DNA of 5,238 nt from an uncultured Syntrophobacteraceae bacterium. Its GTDB lineage: Bacteria; Desulfobacterota; Syntrophobacteria; Syntrophobacterales; Syntrophobacteraceae. Every line of letters starts with the position of its first letter. Within the stretch, counting starts at the first letter, position 1. The position numbers and the translations under genes are program-made. The stretch is from contig CALBZH010000234.1 of NCBI GenBank assembly GCA_937889795.1, forward strand, positions 1 to 5,238, written 5' to 3'. The notes under the pieces are model-generated. The model was not told the DNA's origin, searched no databases, and saw only the letters and a list, made by a program, of their open reading frames with translations. This document shows positions 1-5,191 of the stretch, piece by piece.

Positions 1-208
1 GCGAAACCAATTTTAGGCCAAGCGCGGATCCGTGTTGTGGGTCACGGTCGTCGCCCATACCCACGCCTTCGTCACTCACGGTCAGGGCGAGCATGTTCTC
101 CCCGCCGGGAACGAGATCCACTGTGATGGTTCCCGAGCGTCCATCGGGGAAGCCGTGCTTGCGCGCGTTGGACACCAGCTCGTATCGTGATCGAGTGTCG
201 GAGTCAAA
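1..208 (-). pseudogene. C-terminal ATPase-domain fragment of a sensor histidine kinase (truncated at its 5' side, runs off the window)
   Basis: Reading the minus strand from 208 to 2 gives about 69 residues with the ATP-binding (HATPase_c) signature of histidine kinases. An N-box ELVSNARKHGFPDG lies at about 181-140, a D-box SDEGVGMG follows, and a G-box HGSALGLKLV lies near the window edge. The wording of the N-box is closest to HisKA_2/HWE-like kinases. Such kinases bind ATP and phosphorylate a histidine to signal to a response regulator. The reading frame is closed by a TGA (211-209) only nine codons upstream of the N-box, with no ATG, GTG or TTG in between. The other two frames upstream show no phosphoacceptor helix or other kinase sequence. 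So the gene is decayed, frameshifted, or the contig is joined wrongly near 182-210. The 3' end lies beyond position 1. Identification of the domain is firm; its pseudogene status is inferred. Confidence 0.75.
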
Positions 209-302
209 TCAAGGAGGAAGACCCCAGGATGACCGTCGGCAGCGATCCTTTTCGGGCTTGGTGCCAACGGTCGCAGGGAGGTGTCGGGCAGGGCTCGACC
301 CG

Positions 303-911
303 CTAAAGGGCCGATTTTTGTCTCATGCGCGCGAGCAGGTTGTCGAAAGGCTCGTTCGTCAAAATGGAGTTGAATTGCTGCCGATAGTTGTTGATGAAGC
401 TGATGCCCTCGACGACAACGTCATAGACTTGCCACTGGCCAGCGTCCGAATAGAGTTTGTAATCCAGCTGGATGTCTTTGTTGTTGTATCCGGTGATGCG
501 CGTCTTCACGAGCGCGTAGTTGCCCTCGATCTGCTCGCCATCGTAGAGAACCTTTTCATTTCCGCCCGTGTAGTTCTCGACTTTGTCCATGTACGTATTG
601 AACAGGAGCTGGCGGAAGAGCGTGACGAATTCCCGCTGTTTTTCGGGCGACTGCTCTTTCCAGGGGCGTCCGAGCGCCCGACGTGCCATCTCTCCGTAGT
701 TGAAGTAATCGTCGACGATCTTCATGATCGCGTTTCTGCGAACTTGGCTTCCGGGAGCGTGGGGCTCCTTCAAAATCTGCAGCGCTCGATCCGTCCCCGT
801 CTTGATGATGCTCATCGGGGAAACCGAAGCTCCCGGAAATCCGGGGGAACTGAACAGCAGAAGTGCCATCGCGAAGATTCCAACAATCACAGACAGCTGC
901 CTCTTGGACAT
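303..911 (-). CDS. mlaC: MlaC/Ttg2D-family periplasmic phospholipid-binding protein
   Basis: The product has 202 residues, the usual size of this family. Residues 1-31 look like a Sec signal peptide: KR at 3-4, a hydrophobic core VIVGIFAMALLLF (8-20), then a small-residue stretch. The mature part has family hallmarks: FNYGEMARRALGRPW (70-84), EFVTLFRQLLFNTY (94-107), and near the C-terminus WQVYDVVVEGISFINNYRQQF (160-180). MlaC proteins shuttle phospholipids through the periplasm between the outer-membrane MlaA complex and the inner-membrane MlaFEDB ABC transporter, keeping outer-membrane asymmetry. An older name is toluene-tolerance protein Ttg2D. The start at 911 is chosen over an upstream in-frame start at 947 because AGGAGG (927-922) lies 10 nt before it and the signal peptide begins there. 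No other mla gene is visible in the window: the next sequence downstream is a kinase remnant and upstream is a long intergenic region. Function is from family similarity; its exact partner transporter is unknown. Confidence 0.93.
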   Translation of the reverse strand: MSKRQLSVIVGIFAMALLLFSSPGFPGASVSPMSIIKTGTDRALQILKEPHAPGSQVRRNAIMKIVDDYFNYGEMARRALGRPWKEQSPEKQREFVTLFRQLLFNTYMDKVENYTGGNEKVLYDGEQIEGNYALVKTRITGYNNKDIQLDYKLYSDAGQWQVYDVVVEGISFINNYRQQFNSILTNEPFDNLLARMRQKSAL

Positions 912-921
912 TGCGTTCTCT

Positions 922-927
922 CCTCCT
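922..927 (-). promoter_or_regulatory. Shine-Dalgarno site deciding the mlaC start
   Basis: AGGAGG read on the minus strand, 10 nt before the ATG at 911. It supports that start over the longer in-frame version beginning at 947, which would place this site inside the coding region. Confidence 0.75.
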
Positions 928-944
928 CTTGTTGCACACACCCT

Positions 945-958
945 CAACGGTACCGTTG
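945..958. repeat. Perfect 14-bp palindrome upstream of mlaC
   Basis: CAACGGTACCGTTG is fully self-complementary with no spacer. It lies 33 nt before the mlaC start, just upstream of the ribosome-binding site. This is directly visible. It could be a dimeric regulator site or a hairpin in the mRNA leader; no known operator is claimed. Confidence 0.5.
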
Positions 959-960
959 GC

Positions 961-975
961 CTTATGGATCATAAG
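961..975. repeat. Perfect 6+3+6 inverted repeat upstream of mlaC
   Basis: CTTATG-GAT-CATAAG is an exact inverted repeat with a 3-nt centre, only 2 nt from the 14-bp palindrome at 945-958. On the minus strand it contains TATGAT, which resembles a -10 hexamer, but no good -35 element sits at the right distance. It is a candidate operator in the mlaC control region. Confidence 0.45.
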
Positions 976-1371
976 ACTGTCAGAAAGATCCCTCGCCGAT
1001 CGTCATGCTCCCCGTTGCGAGGGCTGCCCCATGGTCTGCGCGCGTGGTTCGGGACGGGGTGATACAGAAATCGTGCCATCCTCTCCTGTCGGTGCATCCG
1101 CTGGCCCCGTTCGCGCCGCGTAAAACCCCCCGATGTGCCGCACCAGGTGCTGGCGGCTCATCCGCACCCGCTCACCGCCGACAACCTTGCTTCCCGGGTC
1201 TGCTTGGGAATCGAGAAACGACGTCGGAAAGTTGACTTCTGTGCGTAAGCAGGAAACGGATCTGGAAGCACCTTCCGGCAGTGGGTCGATCGGCATGTTG
1301 AGGACAGTTTAGCATTTCTAGCGGCCAAGCCAAGTGTGCATCTTGGGGTCAAAGGACAAAAGCGGGGGATT
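976..1371. other. GC-rich intergenic region with no supported gene
   Basis: Open frames of up to about 97 codons exist on both strands, for example minus 1296-1003. None has a convincing ribosome-binding site together with recognisable protein sequence, and they are rich in Arg, Pro, Ser and Ala as expected for chance frames. One GC-rich inverted repeat is visible: GCACC-A-GGTGC (1140-1150), inside a wider bulged stem at 1137-1157. It probably contains the mlaC promoter and leader. Otherwise I see nothing. Confidence 0.5.
1306..1333 (-). promoter_or_regulatory. Weak sigma70-like promoter candidate pointing towards mlaC
   Basis: On the minus strand TTGGCT (1333-1328) and TAAACT (1311-1306) are separated by 16 nt. 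Each matches four of six consensus bases. If real, transcription would start near 1300 and give mlaC an unusually long leader of about 390 nt. Such matches occur by chance, so this is only a candidate. Confidence 0.2.
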
Positions 1372-1377
1372 TTTCAC

Positions 1378-1405
1378 TTTTCATGGGATCATTTTCATGT
1401 ATATT
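1378..1405 (+). promoter_or_regulatory. Sigma70-like promoter candidate for the speD operon
   Basis: A -10 hexamer TATATT (1400-1405, five of six consensus bases) lies 16 nt after TTTTCA (1378-1383, four of six). The region is AT-rich compared with its surroundings. TTTTCATG occurs twice (1378-1385 and 1392-1399), exactly 14 bp apart, and the copies overlap the -35 and spacer, so a regulator could bind there. Predicted transcription start is near 1412, giving a speD leader of about 130 nt. Confidence 0.45.
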
Positions 1406-1447
1406 AGGGAAGCTTTTGATTTTCCTCCATTTGTGGACGGTTCGGGG

Positions 1448-1492
1448 AAGCTCCTTTTCCTCCCCCCATGAAGCGGAGGCTTTTTAATTTTT
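1448..1492 (+). terminator. Terminator-like hairpin with T-tract in the speD leader
   Basis: The segment GGAGGCTT (1475-1482) is followed by TTTTTAATTTTT-type sequence (T-run 1481-1485, second T-run 1488-1492). It can pair with AAGCTCC (1448-1454) with one bulged G. It could instead pair as GGAGG (1475-1479) with CCTCC (1459-1463), or as a compact stem GAAGC (1470-1474) with GCTTT (1479-1483). These pairings exclude each other. It lies between the candidate promoter and speD, so it could be an attenuator. It could also end transcription from upstream. The stem is imperfect, so strength is uncertain. Confidence 0.35.
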
Positions 1493-1510
1493 AACCTCTT
1501 TCGAAGGACC

Positions 1511-1543
1511 ATGTATGACGTGAGGATGCGGAATAAGAGATGA
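1511..1543 (+). CDS. Possible 10-residue upstream ORF overlapping the speD start
   Basis: ATG at 1511 opens a frame for MYDVRMRNKR, whose TGA (1541-1543) overlaps the speD start codon in an ATGA arrangement. AAGGA (1504-1508) lies upstream. Its 2-nt spacing to this ATG is too short, but it is 6 nt from a second ATG (1515), which would encode only Met-Thr-stop. speD itself has no well-placed Shine-Dalgarno: GAGG at 1522-1525 is 14 nt away and AAGAG abuts the ATG. So coupling of speD translation to this ORF is plausible. The peptide has no recognisable function and may not be made. Confidence 0.3.
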   Translation: MYDVRMRNKR

Positions 1544-1920
1544 AAGCATTAGGAAAACACCTGATCGTTGAGCTGTATGGGTGCTCCTTCGAGCGGACTA
1601 ACGACCTGGTGCAGGTAGAGGAGATCTTGATCGAAGCGGTCAGGCTCTCGAATGCCACCATCGTCAAACCAGTGTTTCACCATTTCTCCCCCCATGGAGT
1701 GAGCGGTGTCGTTGTGATTGCCGAGTCTCACTTCACGATTCACACCTGGCCTGAATACGGATACTGCGCCCTGGACATCTTCACGTGCGGGGACCAGATC
1801 GATTCGGATGGCTCATTGCGGTTTCTCAAGCAAGCATTCCAGGCCCATCATTTGAGCGTGATGGAGGTGCAGCGTGGCATGCTGGACCTCCCCGATGGCG
1901 AGGTAAGGCACAAACCTTGA
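1540..1920 (+). CDS. speD: S-adenosylmethionine decarboxylase proenzyme, short bacterial/archaeal class (SpeD/SpeH)
   Basis: The product has 126 residues, the typical length of class 1B AdoMet decarboxylases. The enzyme removes CO2 from S-adenosylmethionine to give the aminopropyl donor for polyamine synthesis, and uses a pyruvoyl group made by self-cleavage. The N-terminus MKALGKHLIVELYGC matches the family start. HHFSPHGVSGVVVIAESHFT (47-66) contains the cleavage site: Glu62 ends the beta chain and Ser63 becomes the pyruvoyl group. His68 (processing) and Cys83 in FTCG (proton donor) are present at the positions known in the Thermotoga enzyme, so it should be active. It lies directly before a speE-like gene that uses its product, ending 11 nt before that gene's ATG, or overlapping it if translation starts at TTG 1917. 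It is the first gene of a probable four-gene operon, behind a candidate promoter and structured leader. Confidence 0.96.
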   Translation: MKALGKHLIVELYGCSFERTNDLVQVEEILIEAVRLSNATIVKPVFHHFSPHGVSGVVVIAESHFTIHTWPEYGYCALDIFTCGDQIDSDGSLRFLKQAFQAHHLSVMEVQRGMLDLPDGEVRHKP

Positions 1921-1931
1921 TTCGGCCGACC

Positions 1932-2858
1932 ATGGGGAATTTTTTCGTCCGTGAGTGCATCGGCGGAGGGGTCGAGGAGATTTCCTACGCCTGTGAGAGA
2001 CTTGTCTTCGGCGGGCGCTCCCGCTTCCAGGATATCCTCATCGTTGATACGTCGTTGCATGGCCGGATGCTCATGCTGGACGGGGTCGTTCAGTCCTGTG
2101 AGCGGGACGAGTTCATCTACCACGAGATGCTGGTGCATCCGGCGATGTTCAGCCACGAGCGCCCGCGATCGGTCCTGGTCATCGGCGGAGCCGAAGGCGC
2201 CACGATTCGCGAGGTGCTCCGACATCCTTCGGTCGAGCGGGTTGTGATGGTCGACATCGATGGCCAGCTCGTGGACGCCTGTCGGGAGCACCTGGGGGCC
2301 TGGCATCGGGGAAGCTTTGACGATCCAAGGGTCACGATCGTCATCCGGGACGCACGCGCGTTTGTTGCGACGTGCGACGAGCGATTCGACTGCATCCTGG
2401 TCGATCTGAGCGACCCGGACCCGGGAAGCCCAGCGCTCCTGCTGTTCACACAAGAGTTTTACGGAATCCTGAAGAATCGTCTTGCCCCGAAGGGCTGCCT
2501 TGCCGTGCAGGGGGAGGGAATCAGCCCGCAGGATTGCGTCCTCCATGCCCGGATGGTGAACACCCTGCGAAGCGTCTTCGATTGCGTGCATCCCTACACG
2601 TACGCCCTGCCGAGCTTCCACCGGCCGGATGCCGACATCCTGGTGACAGTGGACCCCGGATGGTCTCTGGACCGGATGGTGAGCCGGGCGCGCGAGGCGA
2701 AACTGCCCCTGAGCTACCTATCCCCGGAAATCGCGGCTGCGGCCTTTTCGCTTCCGCCTTATCTTAGGGATGCCTACAAGGCTCATCGCGAGCGGTTGGT
2801 GGATGCCCATTCCATGAAGACCGGTTCATCCCAAGGAGTCTTTGATGCCGATCTATGA
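1932..2858 (+). CDS. speE: Spermidine synthase-family aminopropyltransferase, ACL5/Thermus-like subtype
   Basis: This 308-residue protein transfers the aminopropyl group of decarboxylated AdoMet to a polyamine acceptor. Visible motifs in order are: SRFQDILIVD (30-39); MLDGVVQSCERDEFIYHEML (48-67), the classic substrate-binding segment; the nucleotide loop VIGGAEGATIREVLRH (83-98); VDID (107-110), the acidic cofactor-binding turn; RDAR (139-142); and DLSDP (158-162) with the presumed catalytic Asp158. The loop has GGAEG instead of the GGGDG usual in spermidine synthases. Together with DLSDP and the AWHRGSFDDPR stretch, this recalls plant ACL5 thermospermine synthases and the Thermus enzyme acting on agmatine derivatives. 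The acceptor could therefore be agmatine or a longer amine rather than putrescine. Start is uncertain: ATG 1932 has no Shine-Dalgarno. TTG 1917 overlaps the speD stop (TTGA) and sits 8 nt after TAAGG, adding five residues. Its 3' end overlaps the next gene by 14 nt. Confidence 0.92.
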   Translation: MGNFFVRECIGGGVEEISYACERLVFGGRSRFQDILIVDTSLHGRMLMLDGVVQSCERDEFIYHEMLVHPAMFSHERPRSVLVIGGAEGATIREVLRHPSVERVVMVDIDGQLVDACREHLGAWHRGSFDDPRVTIVIRDARAFVATCDERFDCILVDLSDPDPGSPALLLFTQEFYGILKNRLAPKGCLAVQGEGISPQDCVLHARMVNTLRSVFDCVHPYTYALPSFHRPDADILVTVDPGWSLDRMVSRAREAKLPLSYLSPEIAAAAFSLPPYLRDAYKAHRERLVDAHSMKTGSSQGVFDADL

Positions 2859-3216
2859 ATTCCGATGCCAGACATGTGGCAAGAAGAGCGAAATCATCAC
2901 GTTTCGAGTGTCCGAGGAAATCACGCCGACGTGCCAGCACTGCGGCGGAGACCAGTTGAATCGCATGATGTCCCGTGTCCGCGTGCGTCTCTCCGAAGAA
3001 ACCCGGCTCGAGCGGTTGGCTGACCCGTCGCGCCTGGGGGGACTCGATGAGAACGACCCCAAGAGCATGGCGCGATGGATGAAAAGCATGACTCAGGAGA
3101 TGGGGGACGATTTCGAGGGCGAAGACGTGGATGCCATGATCGAAGAGGCGATGGAGGAAGAGTCCACGGGGAAGTCCGCAACGGGGGGCGTCTCTCCAGC
3201 AGATGACGATCTGTGA
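2845..3216 (+). CDS. FmdB-family zinc-ribbon protein
   Basis: This 123-residue protein starts MPIYEFRCQTCG, the signature opening of the FmdB/CxxC_CxxC_SSSS putative regulatory family. Two CxxC pairs, C8/C11 and C30/C33, form a small zinc ribbon in residues 1-42. The rest (45-123) is hydrophilic and very acidic (GDDFEGEDVDAMIEEAMEEE at 87-106), probably helical then disordered, and serves no known purpose. The family name comes from a gene beside formamidase in Methylophilus; the biochemical role of most members is unknown, so no function is assigned. The start is well supported by AAGGAG (2833-2838), 6 nt before the ATG. It overlaps the end of speE by 14 nt and ends 6 nt before the pseudouridine synthase, so it is probably co-transcribed with both. 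Confidence 0.9.
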   Translation: MPIYEFRCQTCGKKSEIITFRVSEEITPTCQHCGGDQLNRMMSRVRVRLSEETRLERLADPSRLGGLDENDPKSMARWMKSMTQEMGDDFEGEDVDAMIEEAMEEESTGKSATGGVSPADDDL

Positions 3217-3222
3217 GGCGTC

Positions 3223-4158
3223 ATGCATCACAGGGGGAGTGGGAGACTCGGATTGACCCGTTTGCATGATTCTGAGACGCACCAGTGGTGCGTTTCTCCG
3301 TCGTCAGGCTCCAGTCGTCTGGGTGACGAAGTTGCGCGGGAGCTGCTCATGCCCTCCGAGCGGGCGGAGGATCTGATCGATTTCGGCTCCGTCCAGGTGA
3401 ATGGGAAGCAGGAGCGGCGGCCGACTCGCACCCTTGCCCCTGGAGACGTCCTCCTGGTCTCCTGGCCAAGGGGGGGCACCAGGCGCTTTTATGAAATCCG
3501 TCCCGAAAACATCCTCTACCGCGACCGGGAGCTCTTCGCCTACAACAAGGAGGCCTCCGTCCCCAGCCAGCAGACCCCCTCCGACGGGTACAACAACCTC
3601 TTTGCAGCCGTGTCCCGTTATCTTGCCGCCGAAGGTCTCCGTGATCCGTATGTGGCCTTGCACCATCGACTTGATAGGGACACCAGCGGGGTCATGATCT
3701 TTGCCCTGGACCGTTCCGCCAACCGTAGCCTGGGGGCGGCCTTCGAGCGGAAGGAAGTCGCGAAGGAATACGTGGCCTGGGTGGAGGGCTGCCCCGCGCG
3801 GAGTCGATGGGTGTCGCGGGAAGACATTGGCCGCAGCGGAGGGCGCTATGTATTCTGTCCACGCGGCCAAGGAAAGCAGGCGGAGACGGTTTTTGAAGTG
3901 CTCCGTGCAGAGGATGCCCGCGCCTTGGTGCTCGCTCGGCCGCTCACGGGCCGGACGCACCAGATCCGACTGCACCTGGCGGCGGCCGGCCATCCCGTGG
4001 TGGGCGACCGCCTTTACGGCGGGCCTGCAGCACCACGGCTTTACCTGCACGCCTATCGACTGACACTCAACCACCCCAAGACGCGTCGCCAGACAACCTT
4101 CACGGCGACGCTCCCTCCAGACTGGCTGTCTCCTGTGGCGGCACCCATTCCAGATTGA
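3223..4158 (+). CDS. RluA-family RNA pseudouridine synthase
   Basis: This 311-residue protein isomerises uridine to pseudouridine in ribosomal or transfer RNA. Residues about 31-82 look like an S4-type RNA-binding domain (RLGDEVARELL, then LIDFGSVQVNGKQERR and LAPGDVL). The catalytic domain follows: LFAYNKEASVPSQ (104-116), HRLDRDTSG (148-156) with catalytic Asp151, RPLTGRTHQIRLHL (239-252) and VGDRLYGG (260-267). All key RluA elements are intact. Which uridine it modifies (RluC/RluD-like or other) cannot be told from motifs, so no symbol is given. ATG 3223 has GAGG (3215-3218) only 4 nt away, overlapping the fmdB-like stop. The first roughly 20 residues are not conserved-looking, so an internal TTG (3253 or 3262) is possible. 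It is the last gene of the speD cluster, and its end overlaps the convergent gene by 59 nt. Confidence 0.94.
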   Translation: MHHRGSGRLGLTRLHDSETHQWCVSPSSGSSRLGDEVARELLMPSERAEDLIDFGSVQVNGKQERRPTRTLAPGDVLLVSWPRGGTRRFYEIRPENILYRDRELFAYNKEASVPSQQTPSDGYNNLFAAVSRYLAAEGLRDPYVALHHRLDRDTSGVMIFALDRSANRSLGAAFERKEVAKEYVAWVEGCPARSRWVSREDIGRSGGRYVFCPRGQGKQAETVFEVLRAEDARALVLARPLTGRTHQIRLHLAAAGHPVVGDRLYGGPAAPRLYLHAYRLTLNHPKTRRQTTFTATLPPDWLSPVAAPIPD

Positions 4159-5191
4159 CGGCGCATCGAAGCTCGGCAAGCTCCCCGATCATCGATTCAG
4201 CAGTTTCAGCAGCAAGCCGCAGGAGTCGTAACCGCTCCTGTCGCTGGCCACCTTCGACTTCCCCATGTTTCACCAGTTCCGCGAAATCAAGCCGTGCCAT
4301 CTCCAGTCGCATGGTGAAGGCATCGAGCAATCCACGGGTAGCCCGATCCACAAGCCCGAACATGTACTCGTTGATGAAAGCGTCTTCGTAGGATGCGAAA
4401 GCCCGCAGCATCTCCGTCTTGGCTTCCGCCTTCACGACGCTGACCGCCTCTTCGACCGTGTGACTGCCTTGAATGCTTCGGCTCAAAAATGCCTCCGGAC
4501 CGCCGAGACGGGACTTCAAGTCGGCAAGAAATCGAGTGAATCGCCCCAGGCCGAACTTCAGCAGCAAAAGCCCTCGGCTGATCGCCTGGTGGTCCAGAAA
4601 CGCGTCGAAGGTTGGAATCGATCGGTCGCCGTAGAGTGAGAGCTCAAAGGGCTCACCACAACCATCCGCGTGCACGGGGATCTCGAAGGTCGCCATCTCC
4701 CGCCGATAGTCGTCGAGAGCGCTTGAGAACAGGGACCAGAAGGCCCGCGATGATTTCCGAAGCCGCTCAGAAAGAAAGTCCTCCTGCTGCGTGGCGAAGA
4801 CCAACAGCTTCAGGTTGACGCGCTCCACGAGAAACCGCGAGAGGGAGTGACGGAACTCGAGATAGAATCGGTGGAGCGCTCCGAAGACCTGCTTTGGAGC
4901 GGATAGGTCCTGCTCGAAGCGGGACTGGATGTCGAAATGCTCGATCACGTCCAGGGTTTCGCGAATGATCCCGGATTGTCTTGGGTCGAACATCTCCCTG
5001 GCGAGGATCTCCGTTTCCTGGCGCAGGGAATCCCTGAGGCCGAAAATGGCATGTCGCAGGGTGTTGAGTGTATCCAGAAAGACCCTGTGCTTGCTCCGCA
5101 GGATGGCTGCCGATTGGCTGCTCAGGCCCGCATCGCGGTCGAGGAAATGCTGCTGGGCACGCACCGAGTCCAACATGCCCGTTGCGACGAC
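4100..5191 (-). CDS. Unrecognised mostly alpha-helical protein, 5'-incomplete at an adapter junction
   Basis: The frame gives 363 genomic residues and ends with TGA (4102-4100). I do not recognise the family. It is rich in Leu, Arg, Glu, Phe and Ala, with long helix-forming stretches and heptad-like spacing, for example LNTLRHAIFGLRDSLRQETEIL-like sequence around residues 42-63 and QERLRLLRLAAETAESMIGE around 318-337. No membrane segment or signal peptide is visible. The only low-helix break is near 169-198 (a Cys-Gly-containing turn followed by FELSLYGDRSIPTF). Codon use and length indicate a real gene. The frame runs unbroken into adapter sequence, which adds five false residues (MLFRS), so the true start is missing. 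ATG 5176-5174 is internal or a poor start, without a Shine-Dalgarno. It is convergent with the pseudouridine synthase and overlaps its last 59 nt. Confidence 0.72.
   Translation of the reverse strand, partial: VVATGMLDSVRAQQHFLDRDAGLSSQSAAILRSKHRVFLDTLNTLRHAIFGLRDSLRQETEILAREMFDPRQSGIIRETLDVIEHFDIQSRFEQDLSAPKQVFGALHRFYLEFRHSLSRFLVERVNLKLLVFATQQEDFLSERLRKSSRAFWSLFSSALDDYRREMATFEIPVHADGCGEPFELSLYGDRSIPTFDAFLDHQAISRGLLLLKFGLGRFTRFLADLKSRLGGPEAFLSRSIQGSHTVEEAVSVVKAEAKTEMLRAFASYEDAFINEYMFGLVDRATRGLLDAFTMRLEMARLDFAELVKHGEVEGGQRQERLRLLRLAAETAESMIGELAELRCAVNLEWVPPQETASLEGASP

Noticed and set aside
229..306. 25-codon plus-strand ORF behind AAGGAGG (211-217)
   Set aside because: The ribosome-binding motif is good but 11 nt away. 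The peptide is featureless, lies in the suspect junction region and ends on top of the mlaC stop, so chance is more likely.
93..974. Long plus-strand open frame of 293 codons across the kinase remnant and mlaC
   Set aside because: It lies antisense to mlaC and the kinase domain, both of which have clear family motifs on the minus strand, and its own translation shows no recognisable protein.
1003..1296. 97-codon minus-strand ORF upstream of mlaC
   Set aside because: It has no Shine-Dalgarno, an Arg/Pro/Ser-rich composition typical of shadow frames in GC-rich DNA, and no recognised domain, though a weak promoter candidate lies upstream.
1785..1931. 49-residue N-terminal extension of SpeE inside speD
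   Set aside because: It would overlap speD almost from its middle in another frame; the family N-terminus begins close to ATG 1932 or TTG 1917.
1848..2621. 257-codon minus-strand frame opposite speE
   Set aside because: It is antisense to a gene with intact aminopropyltransferase motifs and has no family signature of its own.
3304..4179. 291-codon minus-strand frame opposite the pseudouridine synthase
   Set aside because: It mirrors a strongly conserved RluA-type gene; its sequence is low-information and unlike any domain I know.
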